A model generated the notes under the pieces. That model was given only the letters and a program-made list of their open reading frames with translations. It had not been told where the DNA came from and made no database searches. DNA of 64,000 bases from Anseranas semipalmata. Lineage: Eukaryota; Chordata; Aves; Anseriformes; Anseranatidae. Location of the stretch: the NCBI GenBank assembly GCA_013399115.1, contig VXAA01001233.1, positions 1,393,977 through 1,457,976 on the forward strand, in the 5' to 3' direction. The first letter of the stretch is position 1; every line of letters starts with the position of its first letter. A program made the translations under genes and the position numbers. This document shows positions 24,109 to 36,800 of the stretch, in pieces.

Positions 24109-24839
24109 GACGGCTACTCGCTGATTTAGAGCCCTCCTGGCTGCTCCCGAGTGCCTTCCGGGCAGCTCAACACAGTTCAGCCCTAGTGCTTTCCAAAGTG
24201 AAAGAAGAAACCACCTTTAAACAGAACAGCAGACATCTTTAGATTGTTTAATCACATAAGTGTCCATGTTCAATGTCTGAACTGAACAGGAATATAGAGG
24301 AAAAATATTATTCAACAATTTAAAAAAATCTGCGTTAATCTGTGTGAGATGCTCATCCCCTCGGTAATTCAGCTGACATCCAAGAGTAGACTAATTGTAA
24401 TTACAAAAGCTACGAAGATTTGTAGGTAAGCCATCACCACAGCCGTTTTATTTTGTCTATCTAGATTTTGCCAACAGACTTTTCTTAAGGAGTTAAATAT
24501 CTCTTTGTAGATATAAAAGCTATTTTGGGGGGAAAAGCCTAAAAAGCACAGCCTGAGAGCTATCCAAGTTGAAGTCTACCTTTGTACTTCAAGTATCTGA
24601 CCTATTCACTCAGTAATAGGCCTAATCAATCTTGCTATCTCCCGTACCAGTGATTCATTACAGCGCAGCCTTATCTTTGTATCAAAGTCAAGAAGAAAGG
24701 CAGACACAGATATAAGGAAATACTTCACTTCTCTCTGATATGCTGTACATAGTTTAAATACCAGCACTGATAATATGCTGGACACTCGTGAGCCCCATGT
24801 ACACTTAATCACTCATTTCCTTCATCGACCAAGAATAAT
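24109..24839. other. Noncoding stretch, nothing recognised
   Basis: AT-rich unique sequence without a supportable gene or repeat. Confidence 0.55.
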
Positions 24840-25225
24840 ACCGGCATAATTTACTGCGCTCCCCCCGGCTCCTTCCGAGACATCTGGGCCGTGTCCGAGG
24901 AGCGGCACTCCCGCAGCAGGAGCAGCACGCTTCCACGGCGAGGCTTCGAGGGATGGGAAGGGGGCTGAAGGCTGCGTGGCTGCTGGGAAGATCGCTGCTG
25001 CCTGCACAACTCCCCCTTCAGCTACAGAGGTGTTCGAGAGCTGGGGAGACTCGCAGAGCCCTCTGCTCCCCGCCGAGCGCGAGGCACTCGAGCCCACGCA
25101 CCTCTCGGCGCTGCACTGAGCACCGCGGCTGGCCATGCCCCTCGCGCGCAGAGCGGGATCGAAGCACGCAGCAACTCCAACAACGCCTCGCTCATAAACC
25201 CAGCGCCTTCGGGGTCTCTCTCGGA
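24840..25225. promoter_or_regulatory. CpG-enriched cluster
   Basis: CpG sites are frequent across this GC-richer patch, for example GCGAGGCACTCGAGCCCACG near 25078 and CTCGCGCGCAGAGCGG near 25141. Overlapping frames of 142 (minus) and 140 (plus) codons are open, as expected from few stop codons. No domain, start-site signature or splice donor decides for a promoter, so this is only a possible small CpG island. Confidence 0.25.
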
Positions 25226-27229
25226 AAACCCTGCAGGTTAAATCAGGCACCTAGAAATGGTTTGTTTCTAGCCTCACTCTGCTGCAGCCTCCAGAAACGC
25301 TGCACTTCATTATATTGTTTAAAAGGAACGAGGCCATCTTTGGCATGGCAGTTTCCATCCATGAAAACATGGTAATTGATCCGAGTGAAACAAAAGTATA
25401 CCGACCACTTAGCGTGTTTTATTGCTTTTACTACTGTGTGCACCTGCAGAAGTCCAGGAGCGCAGTCCCTCAAGGCCCAATACACAGGTTTATATACTCT
25501 TAACACATCTTAAAAGTTAAGGAAATGATGCATTTTTCTCTCAGAGGGATTTGATCTATAAAAATCCTAAGGACCACTTCATTGTCATTCCTGACATTTA
25601 TGCAAGAAAAAGGGTACAAAATGTAGGTGGCCTGTATTTGAAACAACAGGCTCTTCTCAGCTCCGCTGGTAGGAAACACAGACACGGCACGGAGCTGCGT
25701 TAGCCGGGCTCCAGGCAGGGCGGGGAACAGCATCTGCAAGCAGAACCGTCGCTGTGCCCTCTCCTGGGAGCGACCGTGCGGTGAGATTCAACTAACGAGC
25801 AAACCAGGTGCTGCAGGCTGACACGCACACACAGCTTTCTTCTGGAAAGCATCTAGCGCAAATATTTTTGGTTTGCTCTTAAAATGCAGTACCCGCTGTG
25901 TTTTGTAGATGCAAGTAATTAATCCATTTTCATGCGCAAGATAAACGCACTGGATTGAGCAGATATCTGTATTCTGCTGGCGCAAACTTGCAGCAAACCC
26001 ATTTCAGCTTGCTGGATCTCTGAAAATCACAGAGGGAACAGGAAAACCTAGAAATGGGCTGTGGCCGTAAGCAAATAAAAGTCTACATCATTTTAAAATT
26101 TGTTTTGCTGTTTTCACTATGAACGCTTGTAATTGCAACTATTTTGCAACTCCATGAAGACGTCTGGAATCTTGTTTAAATTACAGAACTGAGAATTACC
26201 GAAGCAGAACACAAACACCAAAACAACTGTTCTTTCAGCTGTTTCTCAACCTTCCCTTCCAGTGACATGAAAACTTTCTTTTCTCCCCAAAGCCTTTATA
26301 CAAATGTCAGCTTCAGTCATTGCAGTTTTACAAGACTATAAAGTTAGCAGCCTCTAACATCCAATTAGCAGTTCCCTATATAAAGCAAAACCAGTTCCAT
26401 ACTATTGTATTTGTAGTAACCTGTGGTTGACTGCAGCTCTTCCCTTCCGTGCCTAAGTGCTAGCTTGCGACTCATTTTCCTTAGAGGACTGAAAAGGGAA
26501 GTAAGAAGGAAGGATTAACACTCCTAACAATTAGTAAAGAGACGAAACTTCATAGCTCTGCAATATTAAAAAAAAAAAAAAAAAAAAAAAAATTTAGATG
26601 GCCATGGCTGGACGATTTGCTTCAGTTAGAAGCTATGCAGTTAACTTTTACTATGCTAAAAATCATGGCATTCTCTGATCATCTTAGAAATATTTGCACA
26701 GCTTTTTGTCCTGTGGTCCCTTTCTCGCTGTTGTCTCAGGTCAGAGGTGTACCTTAGGATCCTCAGCAAAGCCCTGTCTACTGTCCAAGCACATTAAGAG
26801 ACAGTTCCCAGTCTAACAGGCTTGTAGTTCAATGGATGGAACAACAACAACAAGGAATGAGATGTTACCAGTTTTGCAGATGCACGAGGGGCCCAGGAAA
26901 ATTAAGCATTTAGGTCACACAATGTACATGTTCCCTCGAGGAATGATATCGCGTCTTTGTAGCTGCAGTCTAGCACTCGACCCCTCACCAGCTAAACACA
27001 CTGATGGTTTCTTCTCACCTGGACCGGCGGACAGCCAAGCGAACAGGCGGCAGCAGCACGTCCTTGTGGGCCACTCGCGGGCAGGACTGCGTTAGCCACC
27101 CGGCCAGCTGGCCGCGGGAAGCGATCGCTCCCCTCGGCTCAGGGCCCGCAGGGCCACATCTGGAGCCCAGCTCTGCCTCCCCCCACACCTTTCCTAGAGG
27201 AGGAGCAGCAGCTAGGGAGCCCAGCAGCA
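25226..27229. other. Noncoding stretch, nothing recognised apart from an A-run
   Basis: Mostly AT-rich unique DNA. It contains the A25 run listed separately and, from about 27030, a GC-richer lead-in to a CR1 copy. No gene is supported. Confidence 0.55.
26568..26592. repeat. Poly(A) run, 25 bases
   Basis: An uninterrupted run of 25 A residues follows CTCTGCAATATT. No AATAAA signal lies just upstream and no recognisable mRNA- or SINE-like body precedes it. It may be a simple mononucleotide expansion and not the tail of a retrocopy. Confidence 0.95.
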
Positions 27230-27612
27230 GGACGCTCGGACGGTCAGGGGCTGGAGCAGATGATGCAGGAGGGAGTCCCTGGGACCTGGGCTTGTGTCGC
27301 CTGTGGGAGAGAAAGCGAAGGAGAGATCCCAGGATGGAGCCAGGCTCCTCTTGGAGGTGCACAGCAAAAGGACGAGAGAAAACAGCCACAAGCTGCAGAA
27401 ATTACAGTTGGATATACAATCCATGATGAGAACAGCTGAGCACTGGAACAGGGGCCCAGCGAGGCTGGAATATCTCCACTTTGGGGTATTTCCAACACCA
27501 GACTGGAGAAGGTCCTGGGCAACTTGATGCTACTTTGAAGCTAGCCCTGTCTCAACAGGAGGCTGGACGAGCCGACCTCCAGTGACTCCTTCCCAATTAC
27601 ATTTTCTATGAT
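27230..27612 (+). mobile_element. CR1 LINE, 3' fragment
   Basis: The order of landmarks follows the CR1 3' region. First come traces of the ORF2 end (GACCTGGGCTTGTGTCGCCT, GAGAGAAAGCGAAGGAGAG). Then come the 3' UTR phrases GATGGAGCCAGGCTCCTCTT, TGCACAGCAAAAGGACGAGA, CTGAGCACTGGAACAGGGGC and GGAGGCTGGACGAGCCGACC. The very end is decayed: CTCCAGTGACTCCTTCCCAA and CATTTTCTATGATT stand where the usual tail would be. It is more diverged than the copy at 30655, so it is probably older. No reading frame survives. Confidence 0.88.
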
Positions 27613-28822
27613 TTCCAAATTCCACGCATCGTATCATTACGCTCGCACAGGATCGGCAACAAAGCAGGTGTGAAAGGCAGGTCACTGAGCAACAGGACCC
27701 TTCTCCTGTCACTTTTCATCAATTCTCTAACATTTACACAAAGTAGCAGTCAAGACTACAGTTAGTTGGGTCACGGACACTGCACAAAGTGGCCAGTTCC
27801 TACAGGAAGGTGCTGCTAACAACAGATTTTTGCTGTGTATTCGTGCGAAAAAGTGTTATCCCCATCCCACATCTCTCTCCCAGAAGAACTGCTTTCTTTA
27901 GATGAAAACATGTCCAAAAACACATCCTAGTGAGAAACGCTGCTCTGGCAGTATCGGCACAGCAGCTTCCAGGGGGCTGCAGGCTGAGATCCCACGCGGC
28001 TTCCAGCAGGAACAGCCAGCCAAAACTTTGTCGTGCACAGTTCATCTGGGGAGGGGAAAGCAATCCACTACCTCGCCCCCAGCTTCCTCCTCTAGCATAC
28101 GCGACTCAGTCAGGTTGGCTGTCACACCCGATCATGTCATCAAGGTTATGACATCACATGGCTGAAACAACCCAGAGCAACTGATGTAAGACAGATTGCA
28201 TTTGACACCCAGGGAAGATTTCAGTCCATGTGTTTGCTATCCAGAACCCTTTGTGTTTAATTACTGTAACACCAGATCAGCAAAATGCTGCAGGCAGGTT
28301 ACCCAGCACCATCCCCTGAGTCAGCAGCCTGCGCAGGAAGATTCTTCTCCTCTCTCAGTCAGCATGCTGCAAGCTGGGACACCAAACTGCGGCTCAGCAG
28401 CGGAACGGGAGGCCAAGGCCCACTCCCACACAAGTGGAGGCTAAAGCTGGACCCCTCATTTTCTCTTTGCAACAGCCCTTTAAGAGATGCAATGAACTCT
28501 CCTAAGGAAAATACATGCTGTGTGGACAGTATGAGGTGCAGCTCCCTGGCTCTAACTTACCAACGACAGACAAGTAAAAATACAATGTACAATAAGCTCT
28601 CTACTTTACCCAAGAGCCAAACAACAGTCGGTTGCTTTAACTAAGAACTCATCCCAGGACTACATTTCGTGTTTAAAAAGGCAAAACTTGGAGTCAGACT
28701 ACAAACCCATCTGACTTATTTACAAAAATAATCTAAAATCAATCATTCCCATAAAAAGTTCTACTCTGAAAAGTTTCAAAAAGGAAATACACTCACTTAC
28801 ACAATCCTATTTTGCCAAAAAC

Positions 28823-28862
28823 AAGTGTAAGTGATTTATCCTAAAGTGTAGGGATTTATCCT
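28823..28862 (+). repeat. 20-bp imperfect tandem duplication
   Basis: AAGTGTAAGTGATTTATCCT is followed after one base by AAGTGTAGGGATTTATCCT. The two units differ by two substitutions or indels and look like a single local duplication event. Confidence 0.85.
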
Positions 28863-30557
28863 AGCCCTTCCTTTACCTTGTACTCTTCTTTTGCATTTGT
28901 GTCCGGTTTCATCTCTTCCATTACTAAATGGAGTTTCTCAAACAGGTGTAAGCCCACAGCCCCGCTGGCCTGTTTCCTAAGGACTGAGGACCATGGTTTT
29001 TTTTTGCTGTAGGTGAAGACTTTATTTCATCAGCAAAACTGAGTCTGACTCTGTGTACTTTTCCCAGTAAAGATATGAAAAGAGCATCCACCGGGTTTCA
29101 CCAGGGAAAAAGGGAACTGGAAATAGGGGAGGAAGAACCGGGAACTTCCTAATATTCAGGGTGACAACTGCTCTGACGTATTTGGCTGTAAAATCTCACC
29201 CCCACGTTCACCCTGTCTCTCACCTGACGTACGCAGGCAAACAGCCTGACCGAGCTGCAGCGCTTCGGCCTGTTGGGATTTTCGCTGCTGGATCTCCCCC
29301 AGCAGCACTTACTGCAGCCCGACACGGGATGCGATGGCCCTGCCCAGGCCGTCGTTCAGGATGAAGAATGCCTTTCTCAAGTTAACCAACCTGCAATGCT
29401 ATTCACTGGCAATATTTACGTACATCTACAGAATTCTCCAATTACTGCTTCGCCTACCAAAATAAAAAGTAGCCTTATTTTCATTCTGACCCCAGAGATT
29501 CAATGGAAAGTCAGCTTTTGCCACCTGGGAAGCCAGAGGGAATGAGAAGCTGGAGGAAAGATAAGGAGTCAGTCTGGGAAAATAAAACTAGTTTAATTGA
29601 AGGAGAAATATTCGCTTGGTGTTGGCCAGGACAGGAGCATCCATCAGATGTCTCCACTGTGGTTGGTGGGGATCCATCAGGGATGCCCCACGAAGTATTT
29701 TTTAGTCCCTCCACTCTCCAAATAATGTAGGGATAGAGGTGATCACACAACCCCAACCCTCCTTTGTTAGCAGAAATGAGAATGGAGCTCTCCGCTGCCT
29801 GCCGGACCTTCGCACGAGACTCAAGCTCACGGTGCCCTCCTGTTAGCCTCGCGCGTGCTTTTGGCTTCCAGGATCCTCTGTCCTCTAACCTGGTGCGCGC
29901 GTTCAACTCGAGTAACGCTGTCCTTGGACCCGTGACAAGTTTTGGCTGGGGAGAAGAAGGGGAGGAAAAAAAGTAAAGACATTTTCCTCTCTTATAAGAT
30001 TTATGAGATGAAATTTGTGCCAGTTTCAAGTACGGGTCAGCGTGAAGGGTCAGGAAGAGTTCACTGCTTTTTTTGCTTTGTTTAAGAAATGAAACAGAAT
30101 TCACTTCAGAAATTGACCATAAGATGCCTGCCACCAGAAAGACTTCTGGACATCCCAGGAGTAAAAAAGAGCTTCTGGGAACATCTGTGTCAGTCCGATA
30201 AAAAGCTACAGCACAATTCCCCACGTTTCTGCCTTTAAGTGTGCAAAACCTGCAGAGATGTTCACATGGCTTCTTTTAAAGGAAGACAGGCACCATACCA
30301 ATGAGTGTTGCTTTGTAGATCAGCTCCAACAAGCATAGTGCTTCCTTGGAATGAAAATTTAGTTGAAAGATAATGCATTATATTTTTTTTGCATTCTTTG
30401 AAACTAAGATTAAACAGAAGTCTAGGATAAACACTGGAAACACTGTCCTCAAGGAAATGATGACTGCACACACATGCTAAAAAACATTAAAAGGAAAATC
30501 AACAGTAGTCAACTAATAAAGAAAATACTACACTTCTCTCCCAGCTCTCCAGTTCAT

Positions 30558-30573
30558 TATTAATAATAATAAT
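30558..30573. repeat. Short (TAA)n microsatellite
   Basis: Five TAA-type units lie about 80 bases upstream of a CR1 tail. The array is short and probably stable. Confidence 0.85.
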
Positions 30574-30654
30574 CTCTGTGGCTGTGTGAACAAATGTTAG
30601 AAAAATGAGCAATGACAGTGAAATAATACATAATTATATTATTTTCCGCCTTCT

Positions 30655-30754
30655 GGAGGGAGGTGTCCCTGCCCATGGCAGGAGGGGTGGAACTAGATGG
30701 GCTTTAAGGTCCCTTCCAACCCAAACCATTCTGTGGCTCTATGATAATATGATA
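30655..30754 (+). mobile_element. CR1 LINE, 3'-terminal fragment (best preserved tail)
   Basis: The sequence GGAGGGAGGTGTCCCTGCCC is followed by CATGGCAGGAGGGGTGGAAC, TAGATGGGCTTTAAGGTCCC and TTCCAACCCAAACCATTCTG. It ends in GGCTCTATGATAATATGATA. It is a near-textbook CR1 3' terminus, about 100 bases long and therefore heavily 5'-truncated. Because it is less diverged than the others it is likely the youngest of the four. It carries no coding sequence. Confidence 0.95.
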
Positions 30755-33700
30755 CCATGCACATTTGTACAGCAATAAAGCAGTGTCTGTACATCAGATT
30801 AAACACAAGCATTATCTAAAGCAAGAGTAAGCAAAATTCTATAGATTAAAATGTGACGCTTCCCTGAAATATTACTAAGTCGGATACACAATCCAAATAT
30901 TACAAATTGCCTTGATACAGATACAATGATTTTATTTCTGACTGCAAAGAAAGTCATTTAGGGTGAATATATGAAATTAGGGGGAAAAAAAAGCAGTTAT
31001 GGGCCACCACACAGATTTCAAAAGCTTCTGTCCCCCAGAAGGAGCACTGCACCTCTCTGATACAACCACGGGGCTTTTGGACAAGTTTAGATGGTACTGG
31101 CATGAGAAAAAGTCTTTTTCACAGGCACAAGTTTTTAAAATGTACAAAAAGCAAGGCTGGGGAGGAGGGAATTTTGGGGGAGCCCGGGCAGGACTCCAAA
31201 CAGACTTCAAAGAGCACCACGCTCCCAGTGCAGCTCCACGAGGGACCAGATGGGCTTGCACGGAGGGGGAAACACCCTCCAAACGCTCTCAGACATCCTG
31301 GCTACCGCTCGGAGGGGGTGAAGCCCTGGGGCAGACGAGATAATATCCTGCTCCTTAAGACCTAGAAAAATAACCTGCAGAGGTTATTGATTAATTCCCA
31401 GCAGAAGGTTGCATAGGCAACGATTCAAAAGAGACCACATTTCTCACCATTTGCACTGTTTTCATTAAATAAAGCTAAATATCCACAAAAGCCCTCTTTC
31501 GGATTACGTCTGACAGTTGCCATCCCCAAAGGGAACTGCATTACTTTCTCCCTCCTTGTCCATGTTAGATATAAGCCCAGCTGGACCCCAGCCTGGCCTG
31601 GCATATACCACAGTTGCTTGCACCAGAGCCTCCCGTCACTGAGGGTTACTATCTAAATAAAAAATGGGAACAAGAGCAGCAGTATCACTGTTTTACAACT
31701 TAGGAGGGGAAAGCTGATTTACAGCCATCCATAAATCTGTGCTGGTGCAAAATAATCAACCCAGATTTCTTGGTTTGAACATACTTTTTCTTCTCTTTTC
31801 TCTTCCTTTTTTTTTTTTTTTTTTTTTTTTAAACAAAAACCAATTTTGTTTTTTTTCCCTTTCTTTTTTTTTTTTTTTTTTTAAAGCAAAAGCACATGTT
31901 GATTTATGACACAATTTTTTGCAGGTTCATGTTGACCTTAATGAATTGTTTATGTAAAAACAAAAGCTTCATACCAGTCTGAATCCTCTTTAGATGGCTT
32001 CAGGGAAATAGTAATTATTTCATCTGAAATGACCTTTCATTTCAAATCGTTACTGAATACAATTGAAAACTTAAAGCAGTCAAAACCAAGTAAGATGGTT
32101 TGATTTTTTCTAATAAAATTCTTTGACTCAAAGTGAATCTTTTTCCAATGTTTTGTTTTACCAATGATTTTTAAATGTTCGTTTTCCGCTTGTTCCACAC
32201 TAAATGCTTTACTTCTCAAAAAATCTACCATTTGCCAATTCTCAGCCCCGTGCGTTGCTCAAAGAAAAAAACCAACTGATGCGAGCTCGGATCCAAACCC
32301 CACATGCCACAAGTGGTTTGCTACTGGAGCTGTACCACGCTGCAGCATCCCTTCTGGCTATGGCTGAGGAACTGCAGGGGAATGAACGTGAGCGGAGAGA
32401 AGCAAGGCAGAAGGAATGGCGAGAACAGAGAGAAGCCAGGTGAAGGTCCAGCAGTAAGAAAACAGCTAGCCTGAATGCTGGAAAAGGCGACTCTTCTCCA
32501 TGGACCGCTGCGTGCAGCCAAACAAAAACCATTCGGAAAGCAGAAGAAAGTGGAAAGGGGCATTTCTGAGATCCTGTGCTCGGTCTGATTGATCACATAA
32601 ACTTCAGCACCAGAGGAATACTCGGATTCATCGGATGGTTTTGTGTGGTGAACACCTGGGCCATGCTCACCAAATCTGGTCCCTGTAGTTTCCCCCTGTG
32701 GTCACTGGGACCACGCTCCTCCTTTTCCAGGAGGAGTCAGAGATTTTACACCAAAAAGAAACAATTCCCACGTGGCTATTAAAGGTATAATAATAAATTC
32801 TGTTTGGTCTCTTTTAAGAAGAGAAAGGGAAGTAATACAGGCAAGTCCCTGCATATCTGCTCTACCACAAACACAGTTATAAGTCCCACACTCATACACA
32901 ACCCAAATACAGAAAAATAATATGGTCAAATGCATTATGGTGGTAGAATTCACCCAGGAGTTGTATTTTGTGTATTATACTTGATTCGGTGAAGTCCATT
33001 CATAACTCAGCTGCCAAAAATCTCCATTAGATGTAGAAAACAGGGACACAACGAGACGAAATGCAGAGGGCAGGGGAACTCTCTGGGGTCACTGCCAAGA
33101 GCAGAGACGGGGGCTGTAAAACACGTATTCCTGAGATGGTCTGCGGGGCAGCTCTGGTGAGCCTAACCCTGCAAAAAGGCGTCGTGGGGATTTCCAACCC
33201 CATACCTGCAGTTCGGGGCTCGTGAAAGGATCAGGATTTCTTTCTATTTAGTCTGTGCAGGGAACTGATAAAAACCAGACCTGACAACCTTTTAGCAAAG
33301 AGTGGACTTCACCTCAATTTAAAAAGGGGCAGCTGCAGACTTCACAGCAGCCCGTCCCGTATACGTGGGATGCCACAACTCCTCTACGTCTGTGCAACAT
33401 CGTATTTACCTGCGTTTCCTAAAGCGACTGCAGGGAACTCCAGTCTTTATTTATCTTTTAAATGAGAGAGCGTGCAAGTCATTTTCTTCTGCACTGGAGC
33501 GGATCTTCTGATGGAGTATCAGAGGCTTTTGTAAATTACTCAACTTCTAGGGTTCAGCAGTGGCTAAGGACCTGCACACTTCTTAATATTTATTTGTATC
33601 GCAGACAATAAAGTACGTTCTTATTTGTGGAAGCCCATTAATAATAAACAGTCTGAGATAACTTGGCTTCTCAAACCTCCTTGTACGTTTGGTTTATTAT

Positions 33701-33827
33701 TGTCCCGTCCCTTGCTCTTATCCAAACAGCCCTGACGGCTTGTTTATTGAGAGGTCTGCAGAGGTCTACCTACGCACAGTGTGCTGGGGACAGAATCACA
33801 GAAAATGTCAAACTACAGCCTGAATTC
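30755..33827. other. Noncoding stretch, nothing recognised apart from pyrimidine tract
   Basis: Unique, AT-leaning sequence without a supportable gene. Frames up to 114 codons near 30999-31343 have partners on the opposite strand and no motif. Confidence 0.55.
31785..31882 (+). repeat. Polypyrimidine tract with T24 and T19 runs
   Basis: A CT-rich lead (CTTTTTCTTCTCTTTTCTCT) runs into T24 at 31807-31830. After an A-rich interruption there is a second run, T19 at 31864-31882. Such a tract can arise from slippage. On the minus strand it reads as two A-rich runs with no obvious retrotransposed body. Read lengths here may be unreliable in the assembly. Confidence 0.9.
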
Positions 33828-33856
33828 AATAATAATAATAATAATAATAATAATAT
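33828..33856 (+). repeat. (AAT)9 microsatellite
   Basis: Nine perfect AAT units follow CTGAATTC. Perfect trinucleotide arrays of this length are commonly polymorphic. The array falls in a 116-codon chance frame, where it would encode consecutive asparagines. Nothing suggests that the frame is used. Confidence 0.95.
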
Positions 33857-36800
33857 CAGAAGAACATACTGCTTAATTTGCAGCCAATATTGTAAAACAT
33901 TCTTTAGTGGTTCAGTGCCAATTAGTTGGGATTTCCCCCTGAAATGTTACATCTTTCAATTTGATTATTATATCACCATATGTAGCAGGCAACATAAAAA
34001 CCTCTGCTCCTGAAATTTTAGCAGGAGTAGGACTCATGATGACTTCTGAAGTTCCACTAAAGCAGAGAAGTAAATGTTCATATATTAGTGAAGTTATTCA
34101 ATGAAGTTGTATGGATGTTTATATGTCTGTACAGATTTGCATAACAACGTATACATATTGGCCTTTAGACAGATGAACTTTTTTTAAATTTGATTCTGGG
34201 AGAATGTTTAGTCTTGAGCAAAAAAGGTGTATGTTTACCCATGCAACACTAAAAGCACACGTTGCAGCTGCTTAGCTTCCTTAAGCACTGGTCCATTAAC
34301 ATTGTGACCATCTACCCAGAACGATCCCTGGGGAAGACGAAAGGTAGCTTAGTTTCCAGCCCTTCTCCGAAAGGTGGTCTGTTCAGTGCCACGTGGTCAT
34401 GGAAGCTGTTTAACGAAGACACTGAATTAAGACAACCCCAACCTGACTTCAGATGTATCATCAGTCATCCGAAGGAACTCGGACTAACAGCTCTGGCCTA
34501 GACTCAACAGCTCCTTTCCAACACCTATAATGCAGCAGTTATCACTCGGGGATAGCTCACTTGGCCACGTGCCTTTAGCAACACCATTAAAATGCACTTG
34601 TAAACACAGAGCGAAATCCTCACATTGTTGATGTTCCTCAGTAAGATTACGATTTTGTCTACAGAGTTCACATGGATGACATGGTTATTAAAAGCAATAA
34701 TCAAAAATAGCTTTCTTTAAAAGACAATTTAGGGGCTTTTAAGAACTATGTATAAAATGGAGCCTTTTCAATGAGACCATAAAAGGTTTTATAGCTAAGT
34801 ACTACGATACCAAGCACATGCTGTGATGCTGAAATTTTGTACTGAATTTTACATTAAAATACAATGTTGGAGAATTGCTGCAGGACCCCCAGAAAATCAG
34901 AAGGGAAGGGAATTTTTACTCAGGACTAAAACTGTATCATTGATTTCCCCAAGAATGTGCTTTAGCTTTGCTTCATGCCTCTTACCCAACACTGAGGAGT
35001 CTACAGGTCAAACGCTGGCCGTGACTTCATTCATTCCTCAGCCTTGCAGTAGTAAACCTATTGCTACTCACGAGGATGCACAACTACCGCTGAGGACATC
35101 ATCTGACGATAATGGAGTTGAAGGGGTGATGCTAGAACTGGAACGGATTTTTGTGGTTGTCAACGTTGCACAGGAGCTATGGAGAAATCTAGGTTCCTTT
35201 TTCAGGGCTACAGCGGTTCTGTTGAGCTCAAAGAAGTCCAATCATTCACATACCTTTTAATTGCAAATTAAGATTAAGCAAACATAACCCTGAACCTGCT
35301 CATGGAGCAGGCTGCCAGAGAAGAAACAGTTCAACAGTTGTTAGACATAGACCTGCACGTTGTCGTACTTGGATCCAGGGGAAAAGGATTTCCCACCCGA
35401 TGCAGACCTTGGGTGTGGTTCAAAGAAGCTCTACTACATCTTCTGCAGACAAAAATTGGGATAAATTGGGAAAAAACGACAGCAAAAAGGTGAGAGGCAG
35501 CTGAGGAGGCTCCTGAGAGACAGAAGAGGAGAGAAGACAGAAGCAACACCTCTTCCTGGGCTGCTCCCCTTACACCTACGCCAGAAGGCTCAGGGAGCCG
35601 TGACTCCTCCTGCCTGGCCTGGCTGCACTGGGAGATCTTTCCCAACAGGTAGTATTCAACCAACAGACTGTAACAACTCTGAAGGGGAAACCTGTATTTG
35701 GGGACTTGCGTAAAGGCAGGTTTTGACCTTTAGGTTTCACAGCTCTGGAGCAGTTACAATCTATTGTGTCAATGAGTATTTAGGGAGCCTTAAATCCAGA
35801 GCCTGTTTGGTTGCTGCACATGCATGCAGCTCCCAAGTGTCCTGAATCCCGACTGCTTGCTGAAAAGCAGGAATGCTGTGCGACTCCCCAAGAAAGAAGA
35901 GAGGAACCTAGTCTCGTATTGTTTGCTCTGTCCAAGTTATCCAAAAGGCACTAGTCCATATACTGAGCTAACTGCCTGGAAAACCTCATGCTTATTAAAA
36001 ACAAACCCATTTTTATATAATTTAGAAAACTGTTTGTTTTTTTTTAAAGACAACGCCTCATAAAAATAGAAAAGAGTTTCTGCTTTTGCCTCACATGTAA
36101 CGCAAGAATCCCTGAAAATGGAATTTGAAATGAAAAAGCTGAAAGGAAATCAGCAGAAAAACACTACACAAAAAGAAATCCACATATTAAGCAGAAAGAC
36201 ACCATCCTACCCACTCCTTTCACTGCAGAAAGGAAAAAAATACAGATAGGCTTAAGAATGTAAATGAAAACTTCATGCTAACCAAGCCAAATAATGACAC
36301 AGTCTTACCATGCTTAAAGAATAATGGACAACGCAGCCCTTTCAGTACAGCATCTGCCGAGCACCTAACGGGCAACACTGGTAACCGCTGCCAGCCCTTC
36401 CCGTTGCCATCCTTCCTTTCTCGGATCACGACCGGCAAGGCTGCAAGCCTGCGATTAACGATGCATCAGAAGCAGGGAGCTAGTGGAGCGCACCTCGCAG
36501 GAAGCGCTGGAAGCCCAAGACAGGTCCTCACCAGCGGGCTGCTGGATAGCTGCATTAAATTGAGCTGGACTATAAACATTTGTATTCATCATTCGCTTGC
36601 ATGTTAAACTTTGTCCCAAGCAATCTTGCATATTTTTCCCATCTTCTTTTGAAATTTTCTTTTCACGAGACGCCAAACAAAGCAATATTTACTCTGTTGC
36701 TAACACTGGAAGAATTGTTATTTATCAGGTCAAAGGAGCTATTTGCAGTATGTTTTTTGGCTGAAGTACACTAAGTTTAATTGCTGAAATACCCTTAAAC

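Larger units (their letters stand above)
27613..30654. other. Noncoding stretch; longest chance frame of the window
   Basis: Three kilobases with no supportable gene. The longest open frame in the window, 237 codons on the minus strand at 29511-30224, lies here. It shows no recognised domain or plausible coding bias, and its protein is a patchwork of Ser/Lys/Leu-rich stretches. A transcribed or repeat origin for 29500-29800 cannot be excluded. Confidence 0.5.

Noticed and set aside
23424..24129. Overlapping frames of 221 (minus), 190 and 150 codons (plus)
   Set aside because: They lie inside a GC-rich CR1 copy. The only meaningful peptide fragments are the broken CR1 ORF2 end, spread over three plus-strand frames.
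29511..30224. Longest open frame (237 codons, minus strand) as a gene
   Set aside because: No recognisable domain, signal peptide or family motif, no splice-site context, mixed low-information composition. In 64 kb a frame of this length can arise by chance, especially in sequence with few stop-like triplets on one strand.
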